A DNA stretch of 50,622 nucleotides from an uncultured Porphyromonadaceae bacterium (GTDB lineage Bacteria; Bacteroidota; Bacteroidia; Bacteroidales; Muribaculaceae): positions 1-50,622 of the forward strand of contig CAMWUJ010000013.1 of assembly GCA_947177405.1 (NCBI GenBank). Reading direction: 5' to 3'. The notes beneath the pieces are model-generated. The model saw only the letters and a program-made list of their open reading frames with translations, had not been told where the DNA came from and ran no database searches. Positions 7,999 through 17,228 of the stretch are shown piece by piece. The translations under genes were made by a program, and so were the position numbers. Within the stretch, counting starts at the first letter, position 1. Each line of letters opens with the position of its first letter.

Positions 7999-9978
7999 AT
8001 GGAGAATTTAGACTTAACCGAAAAGCTCAAAAAGATAAGTACGGCGGAGGAATTGGCAGCCGTACTGGACGAAATCAAACAAATTGAGTTTGATTCGGTT
8101 AGCTATAGCATTTCAGATAAGATGCTTAGGCATTTCTCCTCAGATGCAATCGCCGCCAAGCGATTTCGCACGTTCCATATCCGCAAAAAAAGTGGAGGAC
8201 TTCGAGAAATAAAGGCTCCGTGCAAGCAATTGGATGTTATCCTTACCTGTGTCAACATCCTACTCAAATCTATATATGAGCCATCAGATGTTGCAATGGG
8301 ATTTACATCCGGGCGCTCAGTTCTAAATAATGCTCAAGTCCATGTTGGACATAACTATGTCTTTAATATTGACCTTAAAGACTTCTTTCCTTCCATTCCT
8401 CAGGCTAGAGTATGGAAGCGTCTTCAGTTGGCCCCATTCAATTTTCCGCAAGAAGTTGCCAATATTCTTGCAGGTCTTTGTTGCAGCTATGATGCTAAAG
8501 TTAACGCCAACGTACTACCGCAGGGCTCCCCGGCTTCTCCCTTGCTGACAAATGCAATCTGCGATAAACTCGACCGCAGAATGAAGGGTGTCGCTAAAAG
8601 GTTCGGGCTCCATTACAGCCGTTATGCTGATGACATGACATTCTCAAGTATGCACAATGTCTATCAGGAGGGAAGCAAGTTCCGCTTAGAGATTCAGCGT
8701 ATTATATCTGAGCAGGGCTTTCGTATGAATGAGAATAAGACCAGGCTTCAGAAAACTGGCTCTAGGCAGGAGGTTACAGGGCTAACGGTCAACGTCATTG
8801 CAAATGTATCGCGTAAATACCTTAGTGATTTGCGTTGGATTCTGCATATTTGGGAAAAAGAAGGGTATGCCAAGGCCTACGCGCTTTTCTATCCCAAATA
8901 CAAACATGAGAAAGGATATATCAAGAAGGGCGAACCTGTGATGGAGAATGTTATCGGGGGTAAACTTAATTACCTCCGTATGGTGCGCGGTGAAAATAAT
9001 CCAGCATATCGTAAGTTGCAAGTTCGATATGACGCACTGCAGGAGCTTGTATTTGTTGACAACGAGACAGACAAGTCTGAGTCATACGTATACGTCCAAC
9101 CATATACTTTAGCTGATTTTCAAGAGTTATTCAAAACTAAGATAACGCTTTCCGTCACTCGCGAGAAAAAACTGGTGGGCAAATGCATGATTGACAGTAG
9201 AGAAAAGACATTAGCTATAAGCAAATCCACACAGAAGTCGCTCTGCTCCAATCTTGATAATTTGAATGGCGGAGACTTGGTCATTTCGGAAGAACTGGCT
9301 GAATGCTATGTGACATTGTGCAGACACAAGGGAAAGAATTTTTGGCTCATCACCAAGTTTGAACCCAAGCGTTCGCGTTGCTTGAGTATTCAGAATCTTA
9401 GAATAGCGCCTGAAGAGATACTTGATTACTGGGAAAAATATGGCATAGAAAAGACCGTAGAAGAACTAACATTATTTGTCCAATTCGCTAATTCGGAAGT
9501 TTCTCTTCAAGATTGGAATACTTCGGAAGATTCCAAGCAGACTATTGATAGAGGTAGCTTTAACATCTCCAAGGAAGATCTCATAGCTTTCTTTTTAAAG
9601 AATAAGAACGTAACTTCATTGCACAAGAAGAAGGCAATGCAGCTAATGATTGACAGTATTCCCGTTAATAGAGATTTGGAGAATATTGATATAGTAAAGC
9701 TTCTTGATATTTGGGAAGGAGAAGGTCTCGATCCTGCCGTATTAGCATGGAAAGAAATGTTAAAGAAAAAGAAGCCTAATTCGCCCAATAAAAAGACAAT
9801 TGTAAATAACCGATCATCTCAAAATACATTTCTAAAAGCGATGGGTATCTCGGTAGAAGATCTTGCAGTTCTTGAGCAAGAAATTGCCGAAGATGGTGGT
9901 ACTCCTGTAGACCTCGATATAGATTGGGATGATATCCCTTTCGCAGATGATGATTTAGAAACACTCGCAGAATTATGA
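7999..9978 (+). CDS. Retron reverse transcriptase with long C-terminal extension
   Basis: The protein has 659 residues; the RT core fills about 40-350. Retron hallmarks are present: NAQVH (111-115, the NAxxH motif of region X) before the first catalytic Asp in NIDLKDFF (D125), LPQGSPASP (173-181), YADD (209-212), and VTG (259-261, region Y). Retron RTs copy part of their own ncRNA into msDNA, and that ncRNA candidate lies directly upstream. The last 300 residues are not part of a normal retron RT, which usually has about 300-400 residues. They hold a beta-rich stretch (about 365-470) and a helical, charged tail. I do not recognise that domain. The stop overlaps the next start (ATGA), so translation is probably coupled. 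All catalytic residues look intact. Confidence 0.93.
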   Translation: MENLDLTEKLKKISTAEELAAVLDEIKQIEFDSVSYSISDKMLRHFSSDAIAAKRFRTFHIRKKSGGLREIKAPCKQLDVILTCVNILLKSIYEPSDVAMGFTSGRSVLNNAQVHVGHNYVFNIDLKDFFPSIPQARVWKRLQLAPFNFPQEVANILAGLCCSYDAKVNANVLPQGSPASPLLTNAICDKLDRRMKGVAKRFGLHYSRYADDMTFSSMHNVYQEGSKFRLEIQRIISEQGFRMNENKTRLQKTGSRQEVTGLTVNVIANVSRKYLSDLRWILHIWEKEGYAKAYALFYPKYKHEKGYIKKGEPVMENVIGGKLNYLRMVRGENNPAYRKLQVRYDALQELVFVDNETDKSESYVYVQPYTLADFQELFKTKITLSVTREKKLVGKCMIDSREKTLAISKSTQKSLCSNLDNLNGGDLVISEELAECYVTLCRHKGKNFWLITKFEPKRSRCLSIQNLRIAPEEILDYWEKYGIEKTVEELTLFVQFANSEVSLQDWNTSEDSKQTIDRGSFNISKEDLIAFFLKNKNVTSLHKKKAMQLMIDSIPVNRDLENIDIVKLLDIWEGEGLDPAVLAWKEMLKKKKPNSPNKKTIVNNRSSQNTFLKAMGISVEDLAVLEQEIAEDGGTPVDLDIDWDDIPFADDDLETLAEL

Positions 9979-11069
9979 GTAAAAATAAAGTTTCTTCAAA
10001 AGATCGCATTGATTTCATCTCTTTTATGAAGAGGATTGCATCTTCACGTCACGACCTGACATCGCGAATAGACTCGCGTATGGAGACTGTCTCCGTTGCA
10101 GTAGACGAGAAAACGTCATATGTCAAATCAGGAAAGGAATTTCATCATTCCCCCCCAAAAATGATAGAATTTCTTCGTCTTTTCTCTGTTGATGATCATT
10201 ACAAATGGTATACTCATAAGTGGGATCAGTCCGGAGTTACATTAGAGAATCTAATTAAGGCTCAACCGGATAGAATACGACAATTATCTGAGTTCTTATT
10301 TCATTCAGAGAATCCGATCAACAAAAGGACATACGGGCAAGTTTTGAGTTTTATTAATTTCAATAATACGGGAGATGATAATTATCTATGGTATGATAAT
10401 GAAGGAATTGCAAATCGTACAGGGTGGCATTCAATTGTAGAGCTACACAAGCAGAACATAGACACCCCTATTGAAAATCTAAAATTTAGCGATGGTTCTC
10501 TATTTTTAGATTATATAAGGAAATTCAAGAGCAGTATTGAATTCCGCACTGACCTACGTATGGATGACAGATTTCATAAAGTTATTAGAAATTCAATCAA
10601 ACGTTATATAAATGGTGCTGTCCAGGTTGAATATACTGGAAATTTTCGTAAGATTGGATATGACGTTAATATTTATTGCGATATCAATAGAGTTATATCT
10701 GCTCTAAAAATTATATGTGACTGGATTGTTAAGCATAAAGTAAACGGAAGTAATGTTATAGTTGATATCTCAGCCAATAATGATGGCTATGAATTGACAA
10801 TAATGCATTCGGGTTCATACTTAACTAATATAGGAAAAATGCAAAATCCATCAGGTGATTTTGCAAAGCTTAGAAATTCCTTGTTTTCAGTATGTGATTT
10901 GACTATATCAGGAGATTATAAGGAACTCGGAGAGAATAAAGGTTCTATTGTAGTTTACGGATTAGATTCAGAAACCACTATGGAAGACAATCACCTTAGT
11001 GACTGCAAGATTTATCACAAGAATGAACTTGTCGGGGGGGTAAAGTATAATATAAAATTTTATAAGTGA
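9975..11069 (+). CDS. Unknown protein with a degenerate GHKL (histidine-kinase ATPase)-like C-terminus
   Basis: I do not recognise this 364-residue protein by family. Its last 180 residues follow the strand and helix order of a histidine-kinase ATPase domain. YDVNIYCDINRVISALKIICDWIVKHK (about 227-253) resembles the N-box helix, VIVDISANNDGYELTIMHSGSYL (about 258-280) the strand and D-box, and GENKGSIVVYGL (about 315-326) the G-rich closing strand. Key residues are missing: the N-box Asn is absent and the D-box Asp position holds His. ATP binding or kinase activity is therefore doubtful. The N-terminal half is helical (ISFMKRIASSRHDLTSRI). It overlaps both neighbours by 4 bases, tying it to the RT and to the pseudo-receiver. 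The DNA is strikingly AT-rich. The fold call is inference. Confidence 0.55.
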   Translation: MSKNKVSSKDRIDFISFMKRIASSRHDLTSRIDSRMETVSVAVDEKTSYVKSGKEFHHSPPKMIEFLRLFSVDDHYKWYTHKWDQSGVTLENLIKAQPDRIRQLSEFLFHSENPINKRTYGQVLSFINFNNTGDDNYLWYDNEGIANRTGWHSIVELHKQNIDTPIENLKFSDGSLFLDYIRKFKSSIEFRTDLRMDDRFHKVIRNSIKRYINGAVQVEYTGNFRKIGYDVNIYCDINRVISALKIICDWIVKHKVNGSNVIVDISANNDGYELTIMHSGSYLTNIGKMQNPSGDFAKLRNSLFSVCDLTISGDYKELGENKGSIVVYGLDSETTMEDNHLSDCKIYHKNELVGGVKYNIKFYK

Positions 11070-11725
11070 TGATTTATATATTCGAGGATCGAGATTCACG
11101 CAAGGCTCAGAATCAGGATGTCGTGAAAGAGCATAGCGATGTAATCTGTTTTGCAAAATTCGACATTGATACTGACCAGGATCTCAACGACTTTATAGTT
11201 GAAAATTTTTGTGATGCGGACTGCCTGATTTTTCATAAATCATATACATTTAAAGACAAGAATGTTAATCTCTCGCAGATACAGTCTTATATGCTCAGGA
11301 GCGGGGTTAAATTCTGTGTATATAGTGGAGGAATAGAACATGGCTCAATTAGTCAAGATGGCATAACACTTGTGAATGCCAATGTGATGTATGAGAACTT
11401 AGCACATTTCATCAACTATTATAAAGATTCCAATGAAGTAATTCTTGAGATTCTTTTATGGGGTGAAAGGTACCGTCTGAGTCAACTTATATCCATGCAA
11501 TATGAGTTATTTAATCAATATTTTATGTCGAACGATCTGGAAGCAATTATCCCCTCGGAAGATCTTGATGAAATACTAGATGACACCTTTAGTAAATTTG
11601 AGGAGTATGAATTTGATGCGTCTCCGATTCTTGATAAACTTAAAGATAGGATGTATAGTCTGACATGGAATGAATTCTTTAATATGCTAAGCACGGGAAT
11701 CCATAAAATAGAACTGACACTATGA
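11066..11725 (+). CDS. Unknown protein with a pseudo-receiver-like N-terminus
   Basis: The protein has 219 residues. Residues 1-125 repeat the strand pattern of a response-regulator receiver: an opening strand MIYIFEDRD, a middle strand ADCLIFHKS where the phosphorylated Asp would be expected, VKFCVYSGG for the Ser/Thr strand, and a closing helix NLAHFINYY. The phospho-acceptor Asp position looks replaced (IFHKS) and no switch Lys is evident, so it is at best a pseudo-receiver. The last 90 residues are acidic and helical. It is joined by 4-base overlaps to the GHKL-like gene before and the receiver-HEPN gene after. A scaffold or inhibitor role for the downstream protein is conceivable but is inference. 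Confidence 0.5.
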   Translation: MMIYIFEDRDSRKAQNQDVVKEHSDVICFAKFDIDTDQDLNDFIVENFCDADCLIFHKSYTFKDKNVNLSQIQSYMLRSGVKFCVYSGGIEHGSISQDGITLVNANVMYENLAHFINYYKDSNEVILEILLWGERYRLSQLISMQYELFNQYFMSNDLEAIIPSEDLDEILDDTFSKFEEYEFDASPILDKLKDRMYSLTWNEFFNMLSTGIHKIELTL

Positions 11726-13485
11726 GAATATTAATATCTACACGAGAATCAAATATTCGTGATAATTCAACTGATAGGAATGCCTGGGGCGTTGATAGTA
11801 TCAGGGTCTGGGGCACTGACATTACCGACTCTCTTGATGCCCTACCTGTATATGAGCCGGGACTGACATTTTTTGTTCCTACAGTCTTAGAGAGGGATAA
11901 TGCACTCTTATATGATGGGGCATTATTAGCGTTGAGAATATTATTTCGCTATATATGTAATTTCCGTAAGGGTATTAATATAGTACTTTTAGGAACAGAA
12001 CACCTCGAATCCTTTTTGTGCCATTTTATTTATCCTAATACTATAAAAATTCCAGGTATATACTACTGTCTTAATAATCAAAAGATAGTATCTTCAACTA
12101 TACTGCCGCTCAATAAAATATCTGAGCGCTATCAGTATGCCCCATATTTATCTCAACTTGGGATAAAATTGCCCTCTTCTTTTAAATCAACGCATTCTCT
12201 TACTAACGATTGGTGTTTATATAAATGGAATTCGTTTATGGGATTCTCAAAAGCGTTTGATGATATCAATCTGAACTCTTTGTATTTTGATTATCTCAAA
12301 GCTATAGAGAAGATAAAGGATGTCAAATATCGTAAACTCGAGAATAATAAAGAATTAAAAAATGAAATTCTAACCCTACGGGAAATGACATCAAGAATAT
12401 TGTTAATAGATGATAATGTGCGTTGGCATAAATTCTTTAGAGAAATTTTTTCGAAATCCAATGTAGAATTTGATTCGATTGGCGAAAATTTTAAAAAGCT
12501 AGATATTGATGTAATAAAATATGAGATTGCTGAGCGAATAGACACGTTTAATCCCGATGTCATTCTCCTTGACTTCCGGCTAATTGAAGACCGCGATGCC
12601 GATTGCAGATTTGATTATATATCGGGTACCCAAATTTTATCAATGCTAAAAGGGACTTTTTATAATCCAGGGAAATCTTATGGTAGGCAAGTTTTGATAT
12701 TTTCAGCTACAAGTCGCATCGAAAATATCCTACGCCTAAAAGCTCTCAATGCTGATGGATTTATTCTAAAAGAGAAGGCGTCTTTTTATTCCGGGAAAGA
12801 TGACACCAAAGCCATAATATCAAATATGGTGAAAACTCTGTCGGAAAGCATAGTACGGGCAGGATTCCTTAAGAAGTTAAATGCTAAGTTTGACAACATT
12901 TTATGTATAACTGATAGCTATAATTATCCGATAGATTTTGTTGAGTCAATCAAACATACAGTTGATTCAATAAGGCTAACGTCTCAAAATAACAAATTGA
13001 ACGAAAGTGTACTACAACTAATTTATTTAGATATTTTCAAGATATTTGAAAGTATTAAGAATATTTCAGGAATTATATTATTTCCAAACGATTTTGCATT
13101 GTCAGTAAAGGCGAGTACTTTTCTCCAGATTTGTTCTCATGGAAAATCTTCGATATATCAGAAAAGTCCTGATGATTGGAATTGCATACACAAATTCTCG
13201 TTATCTCCCATACATCACAAATATTGCAAAGAAAAGAATCTAAATTTTGCTATATGCGCTATCATTCTTTTTAGGTTAGGTTATACCCAAATTGATGATA
13301 CTCATTGGAATGACATACGCATCATCCGGAACACCATTGCACATGGAGATAATGGACAACTTGCTAAAAGGAATTTAATCCTAAATATAGATTCGTTAAA
13401 ATCATACATATTAATAATGTTAGATTTAATTGATATGATCTTAGATCCAACTAAAATTAACGAGATAAAGCCTATTCTATCATAG
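11722..13485 (+). CDS. Receiver domain fused to a C-terminal HEPN-like domain; putative effector
   Basis: The protein has 587 residues. Residues 1-200 are not recognised. Residues about 225-360 form an intact receiver: the acidic pair D230-D231 (ILLIDDNVRW), the phospho-acceptor D284 (VILLDFRL), S328/T330 (LIFSATSR) and K350 (GFILKEK). The C-terminal 200 residues are helical and end with RNTIAH (R536-H541), the RNxxxH form of the HEPN ribonuclease motif. HEPN domains in defence systems often cut RNA and stop growth (family knowledge). A phosphorylation- or binding-controlled RNase effector is the simplest reading, but the HEPN call rests on a short motif plus helical context. It overlaps the upstream gene by 4 bases. 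Its DNA is the most AT-rich in the window. Confidence 0.68.
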   Translation: MRILISTRESNIRDNSTDRNAWGVDSIRVWGTDITDSLDALPVYEPGLTFFVPTVLERDNALLYDGALLALRILFRYICNFRKGINIVLLGTEHLESFLCHFIYPNTIKIPGIYYCLNNQKIVSSTILPLNKISERYQYAPYLSQLGIKLPSSFKSTHSLTNDWCLYKWNSFMGFSKAFDDINLNSLYFDYLKAIEKIKDVKYRKLENNKELKNEILTLREMTSRILLIDDNVRWHKFFREIFSKSNVEFDSIGENFKKLDIDVIKYEIAERIDTFNPDVILLDFRLIEDRDADCRFDYISGTQILSMLKGTFYNPGKSYGRQVLIFSATSRIENILRLKALNADGFILKEKASFYSGKDDTKAIISNMVKTLSESIVRAGFLKKLNAKFDNILCITDSYNYPIDFVESIKHTVDSIRLTSQNNKLNESVLQLIYLDIFKIFESIKNISGIILFPNDFALSVKASTFLQICSHGKSSIYQKSPDDWNCIHKFSLSPIHHKYCKEKNLNFAICAIILFRLGYTQIDDTHWNDIRIIRNTIAHGDNGQLAKRNLILNIDSLKSYILIMLDLIDMILDPTKINEIKPILS

Positions 13486-13487
13486 TC

Positions 13488-15569
13488 GTGAATAATATCC
13501 AGTTAACCCAATCTCAGCAATCTGCCATTGCGGCCTTCAAGGAATTTCTTGATGGCGATGAGCAGGTGTTTATGCTCAAAGGCGCAGCCGGCACGGGCAA
13601 GACAACTCTCGTGACAGAATTTCTGAAAATTCTTGAGGAGCAGAAACGAGAGTATGGCTTGATGGCTCCGACCGGCAGGGCTGCCTATATCATAGGAAGC
13701 AAAACCGGGAAACCTGCATTTACCATACATCGGAGCATATATGGCTTGTCAAAACTGAAATCAACAAGTCAAAACAAAGAGGATGAGGATGACGGAGGGA
13801 TGCATCTAAGATTTGGGCTAAGGGGCAATAATGATTCTCTCAAGGCTGTGTATATTGTGGATGAGTCCTCGATGGTATCCGATAATTTTTCTGAGAATGA
13901 GGCCTTTTCCTTTGGCTCCGGGTGCCTGCTGACGGATTTGTTCGAGTTTACCCGGGGACGCAAAATCGTGCTGGTTGGCGATTATGCCCAGCTCCCACCA
14001 GTAGGAATGAATTTCTCGCCTGCCCTCGATAAGGAGTATATTGAGACTAAATTCAGCTGCAAGGTTGCCGAGTTTATGCTTCGTGAAGTGATGCGTCAGT
14101 CAGACGGGAGCGTTATGCTTTCTAACGCTTCTAAAATCAGGGAAGCCGTGGAGCGGAAATCATTCATTGAATTCAGCCTTGACAAGGGAAACGATTCAAT
14201 TCCCGAAAATACGGATTTGCTCGCTCCGTATTATCGGTTGTTCGAAAATAAGCCGAGCGTAAAAGCCGCTGTGATTACTTACAGCAACAAACAGGCGTTA
14301 GACTATAATCTTGCTATCCGAAGGCATTATTACGGTGACACTGCCCCACGACTTAAGGCTGGGGATCTCTTGATGATATGTCGCAACAACTATGCCTATG
14401 AGTATGAATTGTTCAACGGCAATATCGTTCTGGTCGAGGCCTGTCAACCGGATTCAGAGGTGACAACGCGTACTGTAAGAGTTAAGTTAGGGAAAAATAG
14501 AATCGAACAGGTGGAACTACGATTCCGCCGTGCAACGATTTGCTTTGCCGTCCGCGGCATGCGAGTATCATTAAATGTGATGTTGCTTGACAATTTTCTT
14601 GATGATTCCTCCGGTTCGGTAGGTGGATTATTAGCACGGGCATTAATCGTATATTTCAACAATCGACTGCCGGAAAAAATTAAATCTCGCTATAATGAGA
14701 TACGCAGATTGTTGAGATCGAAAGATAAACTTACAATAGAACAACAAGAACTTTGCGATACCTATATTAATTTATTAAATAAAGACCCTTATTATAACAC
14801 GGTAATCTGTAAGTATGGCTATGCAATGACGTGTCATAAGGCGCAGGGCGGCGAATGGGAGAATGTATTTGTGGATATGTGCCGTTTCGGAGGCACGGCC
14901 AACGAAGATTACTTCCGCTGGGCCTACACCGCCCTTACACGCGCAAGAAAACGGGTGTGGCACTTCCGTTCTCCTGATTTTAACTATATCAGTAATCTGG
15001 TGGTAGAGGAAATTAAGCCATCGGCCGATATAAAGGTAAGTAACTACTCTGGTGACGGAAACTTCTGCGATTCAAGATTTGAGCGATTGACCAAACTTGC
15101 CATGCAAAATGAACTATCGGTAAGCGAGGACAGATCCAAACAGCATCAGCATATTATCAAATTTACAGATAAAAATGGGGCAACGGCAACATTCCAACTG
15201 TGGTATAAGGCAAAGGGCTATAGCGCCAAGGATATACTCTTATCTTCAACATCCGAAGAGTTTACGGCTTTGTGCACTCTATTGATTGATGCTTCATATG
15301 CCCCAGTAATTGTCCCCTTCTCTGCTCCCGACAGACCATTTGCTGAGAAGTTAGTGAATTTTGTCAAAAGTCAGATAGATGAGACTGGAATTCAGTTACT
15401 GGATATCACACAGGAATACTATCAAGATGTGTTTCATCTAAAAACAGACGGTATTGCACAAATAGGCTTAACCTATACAGCAAAAGGCAATTATACCTAT
15501 ATGAGGCTGACCAGTTCGCTGGGAGGTCTTGACACAAAACTTCAGGCACTAAGAGAAAAGTTTTTATAA
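13488..15569 (+). CDS. RecD/Pif1-like SF1B ATP-dependent DNA helicase with C-terminal extension
   Basis: The 693-residue protein carries the full helicase motif set: Walker A GAAGTGKTT (about 32-40), motif Ia LMAPTGRAA, Walker B YIVDESSMV (about 122-130), motif III LVGDYAQLPPVG (about 164-175), the UvrD-like C-terminal motif TCHKAQGGEWENVFVD and motif VI YTALTRARKRV. This is the RecD/Pif1/Dda class, which moves 5' to 3' on DNA (family knowledge). About 180 residues after motif VI are not recognised. The start is GTG at 13488, two bases after the previous stop; no good ATG lies nearby and the protein aligns from LTQSQQSAI. It probably supplies the DNA-remodelling arm of the system. Its base composition is closer to the chromosome than that of the three genes before it. 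Confidence 0.9.
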   Translation: MNNIQLTQSQQSAIAAFKEFLDGDEQVFMLKGAAGTGKTTLVTEFLKILEEQKREYGLMAPTGRAAYIIGSKTGKPAFTIHRSIYGLSKLKSTSQNKEDEDDGGMHLRFGLRGNNDSLKAVYIVDESSMVSDNFSENEAFSFGSGCLLTDLFEFTRGRKIVLVGDYAQLPPVGMNFSPALDKEYIETKFSCKVAEFMLREVMRQSDGSVMLSNASKIREAVERKSFIEFSLDKGNDSIPENTDLLAPYYRLFENKPSVKAAVITYSNKQALDYNLAIRRHYYGDTAPRLKAGDLLMICRNNYAYEYELFNGNIVLVEACQPDSEVTTRTVRVKLGKNRIEQVELRFRRATICFAVRGMRVSLNVMLLDNFLDDSSGSVGGLLARALIVYFNNRLPEKIKSRYNEIRRLLRSKDKLTIEQQELCDTYINLLNKDPYYNTVICKYGYAMTCHKAQGGEWENVFVDMCRFGGTANEDYFRWAYTALTRARKRVWHFRSPDFNYISNLVVEEIKPSADIKVSNYSGDGNFCDSRFERLTKLAMQNELSVSEDRSKQHQHIIKFTDKNGATATFQLWYKAKGYSAKDILLSSTSEEFTALCTLLIDASYAPVIVPFSAPDRPFAEKLVNFVKSQIDETGIQLLDITQEYYQDVFHLKTDGIAQIGLTYTAKGNYTYMRLTSSLGGLDTKLQALREKFL

Positions 15570-15595
15570 TCAATGCGTTTTTATTCACTCTGAAT

Positions 15596-17224
15596 ATGAC
15601 AATTAAAGAGATTACGTCACTTCGTAAGTCCGGACATCTTCAAGAAGCCTTAGAAGCCGCTGAAAAAGAGTTCGCACAAAGCGCCAACAAATATACTGTC
15701 GGGGCACTGTTTTGGTGCTTGAATGATCTTTACAAACAAAAAAACAGCGAGGAGGCTGCTTCTATAATAGAGCGAATGAACGCTCTATACAATGATTACT
15801 GCATTGGTGACGAATTAATGCAGAAAGCTCTTAGGTCAGCAAAACGACGAGGTTTGCCACATTTTCAAGAGATAAAAGATGCAGTTGAGAATACAAAAAG
15901 GGGGGGAAATGCTAGCTCTGCACATCAACGAGCTACTGTATGGTATAAAGAAGGACAACTTGATAAGCAATTGTATCCGGATTTCGGATGGCTAACCTAT
16001 TATGCGCTTAAGCAGACCGCAGTAGGGGAAGTCCAAAAGAGGAAAGCCTTGCTCAATCAATATCTCCAATTAGATTTGCCCAAACCATCCATTCTTCATT
16101 CCCTTATCCTTGGGGAAGCCATAAAAGTTGAACAGAACACGCCTCTGCAGTTCCGCATTCGAGATTTTATCCGTATCTGGGGACTTGAGAATCTTCGTGA
16201 TGAGGATTGGGAACAATATCGTACTGATAATGGCAACACTTTGCCGTCTACAGTTGAAAAACTCATTGGTGTTTATGCTAAGGAACTGAAGACTGATGGC
16301 GTAGAATCTTCAGCGGATTTCAGCCAGTTGGTTGATAAAGCTCTTGAAAAATATCCCACGAGCCAAAACATGCCGTATTTCAAAGCTACAGTTCTTATCT
16401 CTCAGGGTAAAGTGCAAGAAGCATTGATATATTATAAAAATTTGATTTTGCAATTCCCGTCAAAATTCTATTTGTGGAATCAAACTGCGGAGTTGGTTGA
16501 GGATATTGACACGAAGATCGGATTACTGTGTAAGGCTCTTACCTGTGGTACTGACGATGAATTTCTCGGAGGTGTGCGCCTAAGACTAGCGTCTTTACTA
16601 TATCAGAAAGGGATGAGGGAAAACGCAAAACATGAACTGGAAAGATATAGAGAGACATACCAAAGCAAAAGATGGAATTTAAAATCGGAATTTTGGCAAC
16701 TCTATAATCAGGTAAGCTCTGTGGAAAAGGCTATTGACAACAATACTATCTATTCTGAATATTCTGTCAACGCTGATGAATTCATTTATAGTTCCTTGTC
16801 AACAGTAGTTGCTGTAAAGGTTGCTGAAACTCAGAATGATGACCGGAATCATCCCGGACGCAAGATCACAACATGGATTCTCCGCACCGCCAATGACGCT
16901 ATAAGATTGCGGAAACCGGCCAAGTTCCGACTTAATCGGCGCACCACTAATGGAGCGATCTTTGATATAAAGCTACAGAAGGGCAGAATTGTTTGGATTA
17001 AAGAACATATCGGCAGTTTATCCGTATCATGGCTTAAAGAAGTAAGCGGTGAAATACGAATGCGGAGCGATAGGAATGGGAAAAAGTATGCAATAATATC
17101 CGGTTCATATGTTGGCGAGAACTTATTGAAAGGGATCAATGAAGGTCAAAGAGTAAAGGCGCTTTCAATTCAGCAGAAAGATGGACGTTGGTCTGCCATA
17201 TCAATTATAAAGCTTAAATGTTAA
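15596..17224 (+). CDS. TPR-like helical-repeat protein with a beta-rich C-terminal domain
   Basis: The protein has 542 residues and no signal peptide, so it is cytoplasmic. The first 60 residues (SLRKSGHLQEALEAAEKEF...) form a TPR-type helix pair, and further repeat-like pairs occur at about 245-360 (YFKATVLISQGKVQEALIYYKNLI...). Residues about 455-542 look beta-rich (GAIFDIKLQKGRIVWIKEHI...GQRVKALSIQQKDGRWSAISII), perhaps an OB-like fold that binds nucleic acid (inference). The gene sits 26 bases after the helicase and 4 bases before the WYL regulator, so the three likely act together. No catalytic motif is evident. It may be the sensor or scaffold for the helicase. Confidence 0.72.
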   Translation: MTIKEITSLRKSGHLQEALEAAEKEFAQSANKYTVGALFWCLNDLYKQKNSEEAASIIERMNALYNDYCIGDELMQKALRSAKRRGLPHFQEIKDAVENTKRGGNASSAHQRATVWYKEGQLDKQLYPDFGWLTYYALKQTAVGEVQKRKALLNQYLQLDLPKPSILHSLILGEAIKVEQNTPLQFRIRDFIRIWGLENLRDEDWEQYRTDNGNTLPSTVEKLIGVYAKELKTDGVESSADFSQLVDKALEKYPTSQNMPYFKATVLISQGKVQEALIYYKNLILQFPSKFYLWNQTAELVEDIDTKIGLLCKALTCGTDDEFLGGVRLRLASLLYQKGMRENAKHELERYRETYQSKRWNLKSEFWQLYNQVSSVEKAIDNNTIYSEYSVNADEFIYSSLSTVVAVKVAETQNDDRNHPGRKITTWILRTANDAIRLRKPAKFRLNRRTTNGAIFDIKLQKGRIVWIKEHIGSLSVSWLKEVSGEIRMRSDRNGKKYAIISGSYVGENLLKGINEGQRVKALSIQQKDGRWSAISIIKLKC

Positions 17225-17228
17225 AACA

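Noticed and set aside
7999..9978. RT as part of a diversity-generating retroelement or group II intron
   Set aside because: No template/variable repeat pair, no Avd-like gene, no lectin-type target and no intron maturase end are seen. NAxxH, VTG and the upstream a1/a2 RNA point to a retron.
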